Shown: piece by piece, positions 18,551 to 27,643 of the stretch
Position numbering within the stretch: the stretch's first letter is position 1
Layout of the letters: the number at the start of each line of letters is the position of its first letter
Assembly (NCBI GenBank): GCA_965205685.1
Contig: OZ242174.1
Location: 1,785,000 to 1,848,999, forward strand
Direction of reading: 5' to 3'
Source: WTFY01 sp965205685
Lineage (GTDB): Bacteria; Pseudomonadota; Gammaproteobacteria; UBA4575
DNA: 64,000 bases
Translations under genes and position numbers: made by a program
The notes under the pieces: generated by a model
The model's input: only the letters and a program-made list of their open reading frames with translations
Told to the model about the DNA's origin: nothing
The model's database searches: none

Positions 18551-19036
18551 TCAAAATTCATATTCAACCTTTCTCATCTCCTGATCCGAGGGATGCGCCT
18601 CCCACAGCTCTGCAATCGTGCATTTTTCCTGCGGATGCTGTACATCACCCGCGAGCTCGGCCAATGGCCTCAGCATGAAGTTGTAGCGAAGCACATCGGG
18701 ATGCGGCAGGCTCACGCCATCCACCTGCAGGACCAGGTCATCGTATAGCAACTGGTCCAGGTCCAGCGTGCGTGAAACGAACGATTCCTTGCCGTGAGTA
18801 CGATGATGTTCTGACTCGATCCGTTTCAGTGTCTGACTGATTTCCTGGGGGGACTGATCGGTGTGGAATCCGACGACCAGATTGTGAAAATCGTCCCCTT
18901 CAAAACCGAAGGCCGGGGTCTCGTAGACATTGGAAATATCCAGGGGGCCGAAATGGGCGCGCAGTGTGGCCACGGAGGAGACAATGTTTTTTTCCTTATC
19001 GATATTGCTACCGATACCGATGAAGACGCGTGCCAT
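18551..19036 (-). CDS. folK: 2-amino-4-hydroxy-6-hydroxymethyldihydropteridine diphosphokinase
   Basis: HPPK of folate synthesis, moving diphosphate from ATP to the pterin. It has FIGIGSNIDKEKN at the start, the pterin/ATP loops near residues 45 and 85-100 (RTLDLDQLLYDD), and LPHPDVLRYNFMLRPLAEL, all family hallmarks. The 161-residue length is normal. The ATG at 19034-19036 overlaps the folB stop in the form TGATG, so translation is coupled to folB. An in-frame TTG one codon upstream is less likely. Confidence 0.93.
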   Translation of the reverse strand: MARVFIGIGSNIDKEKNIVSSVATLRAHFGPLDISNVYETPAFGFEGDDFHNLVVGFHTDQSPQEISQTLKRIESEHHRTHGKESFVSRTLDLDQLLYDDLVLQVDGVSLPHPDVLRYNFMLRPLAELAGDVQHPQEKCTIAELWEAHPSDQEMRKVEYEF

Positions 19037-19416
19037 CAAGAGTTGCGCTTGCCACGCTCAATGGTGATTCCGACGTCGCGCGCCCCACGCACGGCCCGGG
19101 GCTTGCTGATCGTGATGCGCAGCCAAGGGATGTTGAACTCCTGGATCAGCATGGCAGCCACTTTTTCGATCAGGCTCTCGATCAGTTCGTAGTGGCTGGC
19201 TTCCACGAACTGCACGATGCGCTTGGCAACGGCCTTGTAGTCCAGGGTGTCGTCTATGGAATGTGAAGCGGCAGCCTGCGTGATGTCTGCGGCCATCTCA
19301 AGGTTGATGCATACCTTCTGCCGGATACGCTTCTCCCACTCATAGACGCCGATGGTCGCATCGATTTCCAGGTCGCGCAAAAATATCGTGTCCTTCGCCA
19401 TGTTCAGTTGTGTCAT
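19036..19416 (-). CDS. folB: Dihydroneopterin aldolase
   Basis: Converts dihydroneopterin to the hydroxymethyl pterin used by folK. The translation MTQLNMAKDTIFLRDLEIDATIGVYEWEK... contains the family pattern GVYEWE and the conserved segment ESLIEKVAAMLI. I chose the ATG at 19414-19416 (126 residues); the ATG at 19401 is an alternative. The longer open frame upstream to 19602 would run through the rpmB promoter area and has no family similarity. It is the first gene of a folB-folK operon, divergent from rpmB. Confidence 0.9.
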   Translation of the reverse strand: MTQLNMAKDTIFLRDLEIDATIGVYEWEKRIRQKVCINLEMAADITQAAASHSIDDTLDYKAVAKRIVQFVEASHYELIESLIEKVAAMLIQEFNIPWLRITISKPRAVRGARDVGITIERGKRNS

Positions 19417-19526
19417 CGAGAGAATCGTCCGTCCCGGGCAAAAGCCGCTCAGCTTGTACCCGTATAACGATTCTGGTATCTTGCGCGCCCTACAGATTGA
19501 CTGCATCCAGTACAGAAACCACAGCC

Positions 19527-19763
19527 ATGTCACGCGTATGCCAAGTAACGGGAAAACGGCCGATGTCCGGTAACCACGTCTCCCATGCACATAATAAAAC
19601 ACGGCGTCGTTACATGCCTAATATACATACTCACCGCTTTTGGGTGAAGAGCGAGAACCGCTGGGTCAAGCTGCGCGTATCCTCGCAGGGCGTGCGCATT
19701 ATTGACAAGAAAGGCATCGAGGCAGTGCTTGCAGATATTCGAAAACAGGGGGTCAAGGTCTAA
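19527..19763 (+). CDS. rpmB: 50S ribosomal protein L28
   Basis: A 78-residue L28: begins MSRVCQVTGKRPMSGNHVSH and ends KKGIEAVLADIRKQGVKV, the usual family length and ends. The start ATG at 19527 is set by the conserved N-terminus; frames running further upstream are non-coding. It is followed 27 bases later by rpmG, the standard bacterial rpmBG pair. Confidence 0.97.
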   Translation: MSRVCQVTGKRPMSGNHVSHAHNKTRRRYMPNIHTHRFWVKSENRWVKLRVSSQGVRIIDKKGIEAVLADIRKQGVKV

Positions 19764-19790
19764 CCTCGCAAGACGGACCCGGGAATCAGG

Positions 19791-19958
19791 ATGGCAAAAT
19801 CAGTACGTGAAAAAATCAAGCTGGTCTCCAGTGCAGGTACGGGCCACTACTACACGACCAGCAAGAATAAACGCACCATGTCGGAAAAGCTGGAATTGAA
19901 GAAGTACGACCCGGTCGTACGCAAGCACGTTCCTTACAAGGAAGCCAAGATCAAGTAA
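19791..19958 (+). CDS. rpmG: 50S ribosomal protein L33
   Basis: A 55-residue L33, MAKSVREKIKLVSSAGTGHY through to HVPYKEAKIK. There is no cysteine pair, so this is the zinc-free (C-minus) form. A GGAATCAGG-type ribosome site precedes the ATG. It is second in the rpmB-rpmG operon. Confidence 0.97.
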   Translation: MAKSVREKIKLVSSAGTGHYYTTSKNKRTMSEKLELKKYDPVVRKHVPYKEAKIK

Positions 19959-20012
19959 CCCCGCACCCTGCCCAACTCCCCTTGGGCCAGATGCATCCAG
20001 TGACTGTTTCGC

Positions 20013-21197
20013 CTAGCCCACGGGAGTGGGCTGCAATGCATAGCCTCTCAGGCCTTGCGCAAAGGTCTGCAGGACACGAATCCCGGTCGCCTCCGCTTCC
20101 TTGCACCACAGGGTGATAGCCTGGATCAGGCGCTCGTGACTGGCATAGGTCTCGTTCCACAATTGCTGCAAACGCCCCTGGAATTCATACACCGTATGCA
20201 AGGCTTCGCTGTCTTGCAAAAGCACCTGCAGGTGCTTTTGATGCAACGGTTTCAGCCGGGATTTTTCACGGATCAGCGCGGTTCGCATCTGGCGCATCAG
20301 TTTTTTCCCACGCATTTTGTTGCCGGACAATTCACTGCGAAATGTCGGCAGCGTCACGTGCTGAGCATAGTCAGCCATGACATGCAGCTTGCTGGAAATG
20401 ATGGCCTTGGCCGTTTCGAGGTCAATTTTTTCCTTGATGGCTACACGCACGGGTTGCGGAGCACGCCTGCGAACCTTGGCCAGGTTCAGAAAGGACAGCA
20501 TCCGAATGTATAGCCAGCCCGTGTCAAGTTCCCAGCGCTTGCTGGAAAACTTCGCCGAACCCGGGTAGGCATGATGGTTGTTGTGCAACTCCTCACCGCC
20601 GATCAGGATGCCGAGATTCATGATATTGGTCGAGCCGTCGGGGGTTTCGAAGTTGCGGTATCCCCAGTAATGGCCAAAGCCATTGACAACGCCTGCCGCG
20701 GTGACTGGTATCCAGATCATCTGTACCGCCCAGATCACGACCCCGAGAAGACCAAACAACAGCAGGTTCAAGGCCAGCATCAGTACCACTCCCATGGAGG
20801 AAAGGCGCGTGTACAGGTTGCGCTCGATCCAGTCATCGGGCGTGCCGTGACCATAGTGCTCCAGGGTGTCCGCATTTCCAGCTTCTTCCCGGTACAGCTC
20901 CGAACCCTGCCAGAACACCGTGCCAATACCCACCACGTGCGGGCTGTGCGGGTCTTCCGCTGTCTCGGTCTTGGCATGGTGCTTCCTGTGAATTGCGACC
21001 CACTCCTTGGTCACCATACCGGTAGTCAGCCAGAGCCAGAAACGGAACAGATGCGCCGACAGTGGATGCAGGTCCAGGGCACAGTGTGCCTGGCACCGAT
21101 GCAGATATACGGTGACTGACACGATGGTGAGATGTGTGAGAGCGAGTGTAAGGACGACATATCCCCACCAGGGCAAAGCTATCAATCCATCAAGCAT
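20013..21197 (-). CDS. desA: Delta-9 type fatty acid desaturase (DesA-like)
   Basis: An integral membrane di-iron desaturase of 394 residues. The three histidine boxes of acyl-CoA/phospholipid delta-9 desaturases are present: HRCQAH near residue 33, HRKHH near 70 and HNNHH near 205. Hydrophobic segments surround them. The C-terminal 60 residues (YEFQGRLQQLWNET to the end) resemble the tail of some ISL3-type transposases; from memory the same tail occurs in Pseudomonas DesA, so it is probably normal for this subgroup. The product introduces a cis double bond into membrane acyl chains. It stands alone on the minus strand. Confidence 0.88.
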   Translation of the reverse strand: MLDGLIALPWWGYVVLTLALTHLTIVSVTVYLHRCQAHCALDLHPLSAHLFRFWLWLTTGMVTKEWVAIHRKHHAKTETAEDPHSPHVVGIGTVFWQGSELYREEAGNADTLEHYGHGTPDDWIERNLYTRLSSMGVVLMLALNLLLFGLLGVVIWAVQMIWIPVTAAGVVNGFGHYWGYRNFETPDGSTNIMNLGILIGGEELHNNHHAYPGSAKFSSKRWELDTGWLYIRMLSFLNLAKVRRRAPQPVRVAIKEKIDLETAKAIISSKLHVMADYAQHVTLPTFRSELSGNKMRGKKLMRQMRTALIREKSRLKPLHQKHLQVLLQDSEALHTVYEFQGRLQQLWNETYASHERLIQAITLWCKEAEATGIRVLQTFAQGLRGYALQPTPVG

Positions 21198-21327
21198 AGG
21201 CGGATCCTAGTACGGGCATTTGTTATTTTTCTTGAAGAAACCCGCTTTTCGGTCCGTGCATCATACGTGTTGACAAGGGAACTGCACAAGCTCGCACGGA
21301 ACGTGCCGGCTGAGCACATGGTTCACG

Positions 21328-23286
21328 CTATCCCGTGTATTCCAGCAAAAGACTGCCCGATTCCTGCTGTAGCGCGGTCCACCTTGGGGCAATGTACTGG
21401 GTAGCCTGGGGCTCTATCACGACAACTGGACCGCTCAGCGTTTGACCCAGGGCAACGTCGGAGCGCCTGAATACCGGGACTTCCTTCGCGAACTCATGGA
21501 GGCGGGTCTTTCCGATCGCCGAGCCCGGGTGGGTGCGGTCAACGCGAGGCATGGGCAACTCGGGCGTATCCGTATTGGCTGCAGTAAGCCGCAGATTGAC
21601 CAACTCGACCGGCATATCCAGTGCATAACCATAACGCTCGCGGTGGCGCCCGTGAAATGCCTGTCCAGCCGATGACGGATCCTGCCAGGGCAGCCTCAAC
21701 GTGGCTGACTGGCCCTGATAACGCAGATCGAGTTCCCGTTTCAGCGCATACGGCGAGGCAGACTCCATCTTCAAGTCGGAGGCAATTCTGTGCTCAAGCC
21801 GGGTAAACACCTCCTCCAACTCCTCGCTATCGCACTCATCCAGCAACTGGATGCAGCTTTGAGACACCTCCTTGCCGGAAGGCGCTGCCAACAGGCCAAA
21901 CGCCGATAACACACCGGTATGGGCGGGAACCAGCGCCTGGTGAATGCGCAAACTCTCGGCGAGATCGCACACGTGAAGGCCACCCGCACCCCCGAAACTG
22001 ACCAGTGTAAAGTCTTTCGGGTCATGGCCCCGGTACACTGACATCACACGCAGGGCTTGTGTCATCTGTTCGTTGGCAATCCGTACGATCCCCTGGGCAC
22101 AGGTTTGGGGGTCCAGACTCACACGCTGGGCAAGGCGAGCGATGACGCTTTGGGAGGCAGCAGGGTCCAGGTCCAAGTTCCCGGCGAGCTTGCAGTTTGA
22201 GGGCAAGCGCCCCAGTACTACGTGGGCATCGGTCACGGTGGGCTGGCCTCCACCCTGTCCATAGCATGCCGGACCGGGTGAGGCGCCTGCAGAATCCGGA
22301 CCCACCTGCAGCAGTCCGCCTTCATCCACCCAGGCAATCGAGCCGCCGCCGGCACCGATAGTGTGAATGTCGAGCATGGGCACGGCGACCGGAAGTCCCG
22401 CGATGTTGCCGCGACGGGTCAACTCGAATTCCCCGTCAATGATGGAAACATCCGTAGAGGTCCCCCCCATGTCAAAGGTCAGCAACCGCGTACACCCAAC
22501 ACTCGCCCCCGTGTGAAGGCTTCCCCAGAGCCCGCCCGCGGGACCTGACAACAACAGGCGTACGGCATTACGTTCTGCAGCCGCCGTGCTCAGAGTCAGG
22601 CCGTCACTCTGCATGACGGCGAGCCGGGAGTCCGGCAGTGCCTCGCCAAGGCGAGACAGGTAACCCTGCATGACCGGACCCAAGTAGCTGTTGATCCAGG
22701 TAGCCAGACCACGCTCGTATTCTCGGTATTCTGCAAGCACCTCGGATGAAATCGAAACGAAATAGCCCTCACCCAGCCGTGCCTTGAGCATCCTCTCAAA
22801 CCGGTTGTCGACGAATGAAAACAGCAGGCAAACTGCGACCGCCTCGACATCAAGCTGATCGATTGAGTCGGCAAGTGCATCCATTTCTGCAGCGGGCAAC
22901 GACGAGACCGTGTCCCCCCGAGGGTCTATGCGGCCGCCGGATTCCAGGCACAACCGGGGTTCAAACAACGTGGGCTTTTCGCGGGGTGTGAGGTTGTAGA
23001 GTTCCTCACGTGTCTGGCGGCCAATCAACAGCAAGTCCTTGAAGCCATGGTTGGTGACAAATACCGTTCGTGCACCCTTGCCCTCAAGCAGTGCGTTGGT
23101 AGCCACCGTGGTACCATGCACGATGTGCAGCCCGCGGGTATCAATCCCCAGCGAGGCAATGCCCTGCATGATGGCACGCTCGGGTGCCTGCGGCGTGGAC
23201 AGTTCCTTGTGTGTCTGCACGGATTGTCCATTAAAATAGACCAGGTCCGTAAAGGTTCCACCCGTATCGACACCTAGCAAGCGCAT
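21328..23286 (-). CDS. hyuA: Hydantoinase/oxoprolinase A-subunit family protein (HyuA)
   Basis: A 652-residue ATP-dependent amidase subunit of the HyuA/oxoprolinase/acetone carboxylase beta group. Actin-like ATPase motifs are at GVDTGGTFTDL (residue 5), HGTTVATNALLEG, and FDMGGTSTDVSII. The C-terminal domain is present to the end. HyuA normally works with a HyuB subunit; no hyuB lies beside it, and it stands as a single gene. Substrate (hydantoin, oxoproline or another cyclic amide) cannot be decided. Confidence 0.87.
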   Translation of the reverse strand: MRLLGVDTGGTFTDLVYFNGQSVQTHKELSTPQAPERAIMQGIASLGIDTRGLHIVHGTTVATNALLEGKGARTVFVTNHGFKDLLLIGRQTREELYNLTPREKPTLFEPRLCLESGGRIDPRGDTVSSLPAAEMDALADSIDQLDVEAVAVCLLFSFVDNRFERMLKARLGEGYFVSISSEVLAEYREYERGLATWINSYLGPVMQGYLSRLGEALPDSRLAVMQSDGLTLSTAAAERNAVRLLLSGPAGGLWGSLHTGASVGCTRLLTFDMGGTSTDVSIIDGEFELTRRGNIAGLPVAVPMLDIHTIGAGGGSIAWVDEGGLLQVGPDSAGASPGPACYGQGGGQPTVTDAHVVLGRLPSNCKLAGNLDLDPAASQSVIARLAQRVSLDPQTCAQGIVRIANEQMTQALRVMSVYRGHDPKDFTLVSFGGAGGLHVCDLAESLRIHQALVPAHTGVLSAFGLLAAPSGKEVSQSCIQLLDECDSEELEEVFTRLEHRIASDLKMESASPYALKRELDLRYQGQSATLRLPWQDPSSAGQAFHGRHRERYGYALDMPVELVNLRLTAANTDTPELPMPRVDRTHPGSAIGKTRLHEFAKEVPVFRRSDVALGQTLSGPVVVIEPQATQYIAPRWTALQQESGSLLLEYTG

Positions 23287-23361
23287 GAATTCATTCCGGT
23301 TCAGTCAATCGGGCCATGTCTTTACAAGGACAAGCAACCGGGTGCAGCAAGAGGCCGTAGC

Positions 23362-23529
23362 ATGTCAGTTTCGGATTCTGTAGTGGTGATGCCGTGGTAT
23401 TACCCGGTACAAGCGCTACCGGTCGGACAACACTTTAAACATCATTACAGGGAATTTAAAGCCGCCCTGGATCCGCTTCGTGTCTTTGGTTCACAAGGCC
23501 GCCATTTGCAGGTTACAGTGTTCCCATGA
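23362..23529 (+). CDS. Possible small protein translationally coupled to the chorismatase
   Basis: A 55-codon frame begins ATG at 23362 after an AGAGG ribosome site and ends TGA at 23527-23529, overlapping the next start as ATGA. It reads MSVSDSVVVMPWYYPVQALP and onwards, with no recognised family. The good ribosome site and the four-base overlap favour real translation, perhaps as a leader feeding the next gene. Conservation is unknown and it may be spurious. Confidence 0.35.
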   Translation: MSVSDSVVVMPWYYPVQALPVGQHFKHHYREFKAALDPLRVFGSQGRHLQVTVFP

Positions 23530-24542
23530 CAGCAGGTAATCCCAAACCCGGCCACTTCGGCACAGTGCCCAGCCTGGAAGTTGCAGTCCACGAAAGCGCG
23601 GACCCGTCCCTGGATGACTCCGCCCTGCTGACACACGTGCATTTCGGGAATCCCGGACAACGCCCGGCAAAGGGGTGGTCAGTCAACAGCCGCTTGGAGG
23701 TTCTGCAAGGGTCTGATTTCCATTTTCAGAACTGGTATACGCGTGGCCAGGTCACGCATGGAAAGCACGCAAACATCCAGTATGCGTGTCACCCCCAGGT
23801 ACTGTTTGGACATCTCCAGCTGGCCTGTCCGGATTCGGGCGATTTCCAGGCACTGGCCATGCAGGCCTATCAGGAAATCTACGACTGCCTGCAAAGCACC
23901 GCCTGCAATCATCTGTTGCGTACCTGGAACTACTTTCCCGGCATTACCGATCCGGCTGTAAACCAGTCGAGTCGCTACGACCTGTTTTGCAGCGGCCGCC
24001 TGCAGGCCATGCAGGCCTGCAAAGCCGGGAGCAGCATCTATCCTGCGGCCACCGTGATCGGCAACCAGAACCCCTACCTGCAAATTTATTTTCTGGCGGG
24101 AGATGTTCCGGGGATTGCTGTCGAGAACCCGCGACAGACGAGCGCCTATGACTACCCGATTGCCAATGTGCAGGCACCGCCCCTGTTTTCACGGGGAGTG
24201 CTCAAGCACTGGAGCAACTGTACTCACTTTTATGTCTCGGGCACAGCCAGCATCGTCGGACATGAAACTCGACACGTGGACGACGTTGGCGCGCAACTCA
24301 ACGAATCCCTGAACAACGTAGAAACTTTGGTCGTCCACGCCAATCACAGGCATCGAACGCAACTGAACGCACAGGACGATCTGCTGTGCATGAAAGTGTA
24401 CGTGCGCCACCGCCGCGATGTGCCTCACATCCAAAGAGTGTTGGCTGCACGCTTGCCCAGCACGACGCCACGGATATTGCTGCTGGGAGACATGTGCCGG
24501 ACCGATCTGCTGGTGGAGATCGAGGCACTCTACCAGTCCTGA
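23526..24542 (+). CDS. Chorismatase (FkbO/Hyg5/XanB2-like)
   Basis: A 338-residue chorismatase. Family landmarks seen: LLRTWNYFPGIT, the RYDLFCSGR arginine region, YPAATVIG, VENPRQTSAYDYP and the C-terminal LLVEIEALY. Members split chorismate to pyruvate plus a cyclohexadienediol (FkbO) or 3-/4-hydroxybenzoate (Hyg5, XanB2). Which branch applies needs active-site alignment. In Xanthomonas, XanB2 supplies 4-hydroxybenzoate for ubiquinone in place of UbiC; that role would suit a lone gene here. Making an aryl starter unit for the distant PKS is a weaker possibility. It ends 12 bases before mutM. Confidence 0.82.
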   Translation: MTAGNPKPGHFGTVPSLEVAVHESADPSLDDSALLTHVHFGNPGQRPAKGWSVNSRLEVLQGSDFHFQNWYTRGQVTHGKHANIQYACHPQVLFGHLQLACPDSGDFQALAMQAYQEIYDCLQSTACNHLLRTWNYFPGITDPAVNQSSRYDLFCSGRLQAMQACKAGSSIYPAATVIGNQNPYLQIYFLAGDVPGIAVENPRQTSAYDYPIANVQAPPLFSRGVLKHWSNCTHFYVSGTASIVGHETRHVDDVGAQLNESLNNVETLVVHANHRHRTQLNAQDDLLCMKVYVRHRRDVPHIQRVLAARLPSTTPRILLLGDMCRTDLLVEIEALYQS

Positions 24543-24554
24543 ACCACGACCAGA

Positions 24555-25367
24555 ATGCCTGAACTCCCGGAAGTGGAAACGACGTGTCGCGGCATCCGCC
24601 CGCACGTTGCCGGCAGAAGAATCACTGACCTACTCGTGCATCAGCGGCAGCTTCGCTGGCCAGTGCCCGGCCAGTTGAAGAGATCACTGAAGAACCAGAA
24701 GGTGGAATCAGTCGGTCGACGCGCCAAGTACCTGCTGCTTGAAACCGGCAATGGCTGCCTCATTGTGCATCTCGGAATGTCCGGCAGTTTGCGCATCGTT
24801 GCAAACGGTGTGCCGGCACAAAAGCATGACCAGGTGGATTTCGTGTTCGGCAACAAAATTTTGCGATTTCATGATCCACGCCGTTTTGGAAGCATACACT
24901 GGACCCGCCAAGACCCCCTGCAGCACAAGCTGCTGCGAAACCTCGGGCCGGAACCGTTCAGCGATGCATTCAGCGGCCGTTACCTCCACGACCGTGCTGC
25001 CTCCAGGAGGGTCAGCGTCAAGAATTTCATCATGAACAGCAGCGTAGTCGCCGGTGTAGGCAACATCTATGCCAGTGAAGCGCTTTTTCTAAGCGGCATA
25101 CACCCGCAGCGAGCTGCAGGCCGCATCTCGCTGTCCCGCTATGAAAAACTGGTCGCGAACATCAAGCATATACTGAGCACCGCCATTGATGCGGGGGGTA
25201 CCACCTTGCGCGATTTCGCCCGTGAAAACGGCCGCCCCGGCTATTTCGCGCAAGAACTCAATGTCTACAACCGGGATGGGGAACCCTGCCCTGTTTGCGG
25301 TCACCCCATCCGGATCCGGACACTCGGCCAGCGCAGCAGTTTTTATTGCAGCCAGTGCCAGCATTGA
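24555..25367 (+). CDS. mutM: Formamidopyrimidine-DNA glycosylase
   Basis: Removes 8-oxoguanine and other oxidised purines. It begins MPELPEVETTCRGI, with catalytic Pro2 and Glu3; the H2TH segment includes MNSSVVAGVGNIYASEALF. The C-terminal zinc finger CPVCGHPI...YCSQCQH is intact. The 270-residue length is normal. It sits 12 bases after the chorismatase and converges with ggt, only 9 bases between stops. Confidence 0.96.
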   Translation: MPELPEVETTCRGIRPHVAGRRITDLLVHQRQLRWPVPGQLKRSLKNQKVESVGRRAKYLLLETGNGCLIVHLGMSGSLRIVANGVPAQKHDQVDFVFGNKILRFHDPRRFGSIHWTRQDPLQHKLLRNLGPEPFSDAFSGRYLHDRAASRRVSVKNFIMNSSVVAGVGNIYASEALFLSGIHPQRAAGRISLSRYEKLVANIKHILSTAIDAGGTTLRDFARENGRPGYFAQELNVYNRDGEPCPVCGHPIRIRTLGQRSSFYCSQCQH

Positions 25368-25376
25368 TGCAGGCCG

Positions 25377-27095
25377 TTATTCGCCGACCTGTGCAAGACC
25401 AAGGCCCCGAGGATCGCTGGCTGCGGTCACGTGCCCGGTCTTTCGATTCCAGATGACAGCATGCATGTCCCCGTAACTGCGAGAGGTAGACTGCAGCTTG
25501 TGGCCCAGCTCGGCGAGTGCAGCCAGGGTCGCTGCATCAAAGGCCCCGTCTTCAAACTCGATGTGGTCCGGGACGAACTGGTGATGAAAGCGTGGCCGCG
25601 AGACCATGGTGCTCGCATCCCCGCCGCGGGCAAATTCCAGCGCGGCCAGCAACACCATGGTGATGATCCGGCTGCCACCCGGGGTCCCCAAGATCGCAAC
25701 TCGCTCACCGTCATCCAGGAACGTAGGCGACATGCTTGAGAGCATGCGTTTGCCAGCCTCGATGGCATTCGCACGGTTGCCGGTCAGGCCATACAGGTTG
25801 GAGTGTCCGGGCTTGATCGAAAAATCGTCCATTTCGTTGTTCAGCAGGATGCCCGTGCCGGGCGGCACAAATCCCGAGCCAAATGGATAGTTGATGGAGA
25901 GCGTGGCGGCGACGTAGTTGCCCTCCCGGTCGATGACAGAAAAATGCGTGGTGTTGCGACCCTCTGCAGGTTCACCACCCTGCTGGCCAGCCGGTTCCTT
26001 GAGATACGTGCTGCTCGGGGAAGCCTGCTTTGGGTTGAAATCCGCCAGTATGCGGGTTGCATGCTGTGTCGACAGAAGACGCTTGACGGGCACCTCGACA
26101 TGGTCCGTATCCCCGAGATACCGGGCACGGTCGACATATGCCCGGCGCATCACCTCGACCAGTGCATGAGTGCGCTGTGTGACTTCCATCTGTGATAGGT
26201 CCAGCAACGACAACATGTTGAGCATCTGCATCAATACGATGCCTCCCGATGAAGGCAGCGCAGCGCTGGTGACCCTCATGTTGGCATAGGTGCCGGAAAC
26301 CGGCTTTCGTTCCCGGACCCGGTATTGCTCCAGATCCTGCATCTGCCACATTCCTCCGGCCTGCTGCACGCCCTGGACCAGCAATGCCGCCACTTCTCCC
26401 CGATAGAATCCGTCGGCGCCCTCATCGCGGATGCGTTCCAGCACGCGGGCCAATTGCGGTTGCCGGAGCACATAGCCGGGTTCGGGTACGCTGCCCTGTT
26501 CCAGGAAAACCGAAGTTCCCCCAGCGGTCTCGTGCAAGTGGTCGAGCACGGCTGTGGCCAGCCTTTGATAGCGTGCGCTCACCTCAAAACCCTCATGGGC
26601 ATGTCGGATGGCCGCGTGCAAGGTGAGATCAAGGGGAAGTCGCCCATACCTGTCCGACAGGTGAACGAGGGCTGCAGGGAGGCCTGGGATGCCAGCAGCC
26701 AGGGGACCTACTACGGACTCTCGGGTGGGCCTGCCAGCATCATCCAGATACATGTCCTGGGTCGCTGCAAGCGGTGCCACCTCCCTTCCATCCAGCATGA
26801 CATCGCGTCCATCCGATGCCGTGTGCAACAGCCAGAAGCCGCCGCCGCCCAGACCTGAGGCGTAGGGCTCCACTACAGCCAGGCATGCGGTTACCGCTAC
26901 GGCCGCATCGAAGGCGTTGCCGCCCTGACGCAGGATATCGATGCCTGCCTGGGTGGCCAGTGGATGGGCACTGGCCACGGCATAATCCGTGAGGGTGGGC
27001 TGGGATAGCGTGCTTGACGGGGCGGGTTTGTCAGTCGGGGACGTGCCGCAGGAGATCGCTCCCCATGCCAGGCACACGAAGACCAGAATCCGCAC
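25377..27095 (-). CDS. ggt: Gamma-glutamyltransferase, probable lipoprotein
   Basis: Cleaves the gamma-glutamyl bond of glutathione in the periplasm. I chose the GTG at 27093-27095, giving VRILVFVCLAWGAISC, a lipoprotein signal with Cys in the lipobox. The frame continues upstream to 27191 but overlaps coaD. The proenzyme cleavage site with the nucleophilic Thr lies in NTTHFSVIDREGNYVAAT; downstream MLSSMSPTF and GTPGGSRI match the family. The length (about 572 residues) suits an uncleaved GGT precursor. The gene directly follows coaD with a 16-base gap. Confidence 0.88.
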   Translation of the reverse strand: MRILVFVCLAWGAISCGTSPTDKPAPSSTLSQPTLTDYAVASAHPLATQAGIDILRQGGNAFDAAVAVTACLAVVEPYASGLGGGGFWLLHTASDGRDVMLDGREVAPLAATQDMYLDDAGRPTRESVVGPLAAGIPGLPAALVHLSDRYGRLPLDLTLHAAIRHAHEGFEVSARYQRLATAVLDHLHETAGGTSVFLEQGSVPEPGYVLRQPQLARVLERIRDEGADGFYRGEVAALLVQGVQQAGGMWQMQDLEQYRVRERKPVSGTYANMRVTSAALPSSGGIVLMQMLNMLSLLDLSQMEVTQRTHALVEVMRRAYVDRARYLGDTDHVEVPVKRLLSTQHATRILADFNPKQASPSSTYLKEPAGQQGGEPAEGRNTTHFSVIDREGNYVAATLSINYPFGSGFVPPGTGILLNNEMDDFSIKPGHSNLYGLTGNRANAIEAGKRMLSSMSPTFLDDGERVAILGTPGGSRIITMVLLAALEFARGGDASTMVSRPRFHHQFVPDHIEFEDGAFDAATLAALAELGHKLQSTSRSYGDMHAVIWNRKTGHVTAASDPRGLGLAQVGE

Positions 27096-27111
27096 TTCAA
27101 ACAAAAGGGTT

Positions 27112-27597
27112 TCAGCCGGCCAGCTTAGTTTGCAAGGCCTTGACCACCGGAGGGGAAACAAACCGGGACACGTCACCGCCGAGACTTGCAATCTCGCGCA
27201 CCAGGCTCGAGGAGATGAAGGTATGTTCTTCCGAGGGTGTCATGAAAATGGTCTCAAACTGATCGTCCAGCCTGCGGTTCATGCTGGCCAACTGGAATTC
27301 AAATTCGAAGTCCGAAACCGCACGCAACCCCCGCAAGATGGCCTTGGCTCCTTGCTGGCGTGCAAAATCCACCAGCAGGCCATCAAAGCCGTGCACCTTC
27401 GCATTGGGGATCCGCGCCAGTGACTGCTGGGCAAGCTCGACCCGTTCGGCCAGATCGAAAAACGGCCGTTTGCCGCCGCCACGGACCGCAACTCCCACGA
27501 CCACGCTGTCAAACAGGACACAGGCCCGGCGCACCAGGTCGGTATGACCGTTGGTAATCGGGTCAAAGGTGCCCGGATAGACTGCCACGAGTGCCAT
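27112..27597 (-). CDS. coaD: Phosphopantetheine adenylyltransferase
   Basis: Penultimate step of coenzyme A synthesis: ATP plus 4'-phosphopantetheine to dephospho-CoA. It begins MALVAVYPGTFDPITNGH, with the nucleotidyltransferase (T/H)xGH motif, and contains EEHTFISSSLVREIA, the ISSS/REI hallmark. The 161-residue length is normal. It lies between rsmD and ggt on the minus strand; rsmD-coaD is a common pairing. Confidence 0.97.
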   Translation of the reverse strand: MALVAVYPGTFDPITNGHTDLVRRACVLFDSVVVGVAVRGGGKRPFFDLAERVELAQQSLARIPNAKVHGFDGLLVDFARQQGAKAILRGLRAVSDFEFEFQLASMNRRLDDQFETIFMTPSEEHTFISSSLVREIASLGGDVSRFVSPPVVKALQTKLAG

Positions 27598-27643
27598 GCG
27601 CGGATTCTAGCATGAAGCGATTCCGGCGCTCCCGGGGGCTCTG

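Noticed and set aside
20013..20220. Transposase remnant fused to the desaturase
   Set aside because: There are no terminal repeats or other element parts, and the tail seems shared by related desaturases, so it is not called a mobile element.
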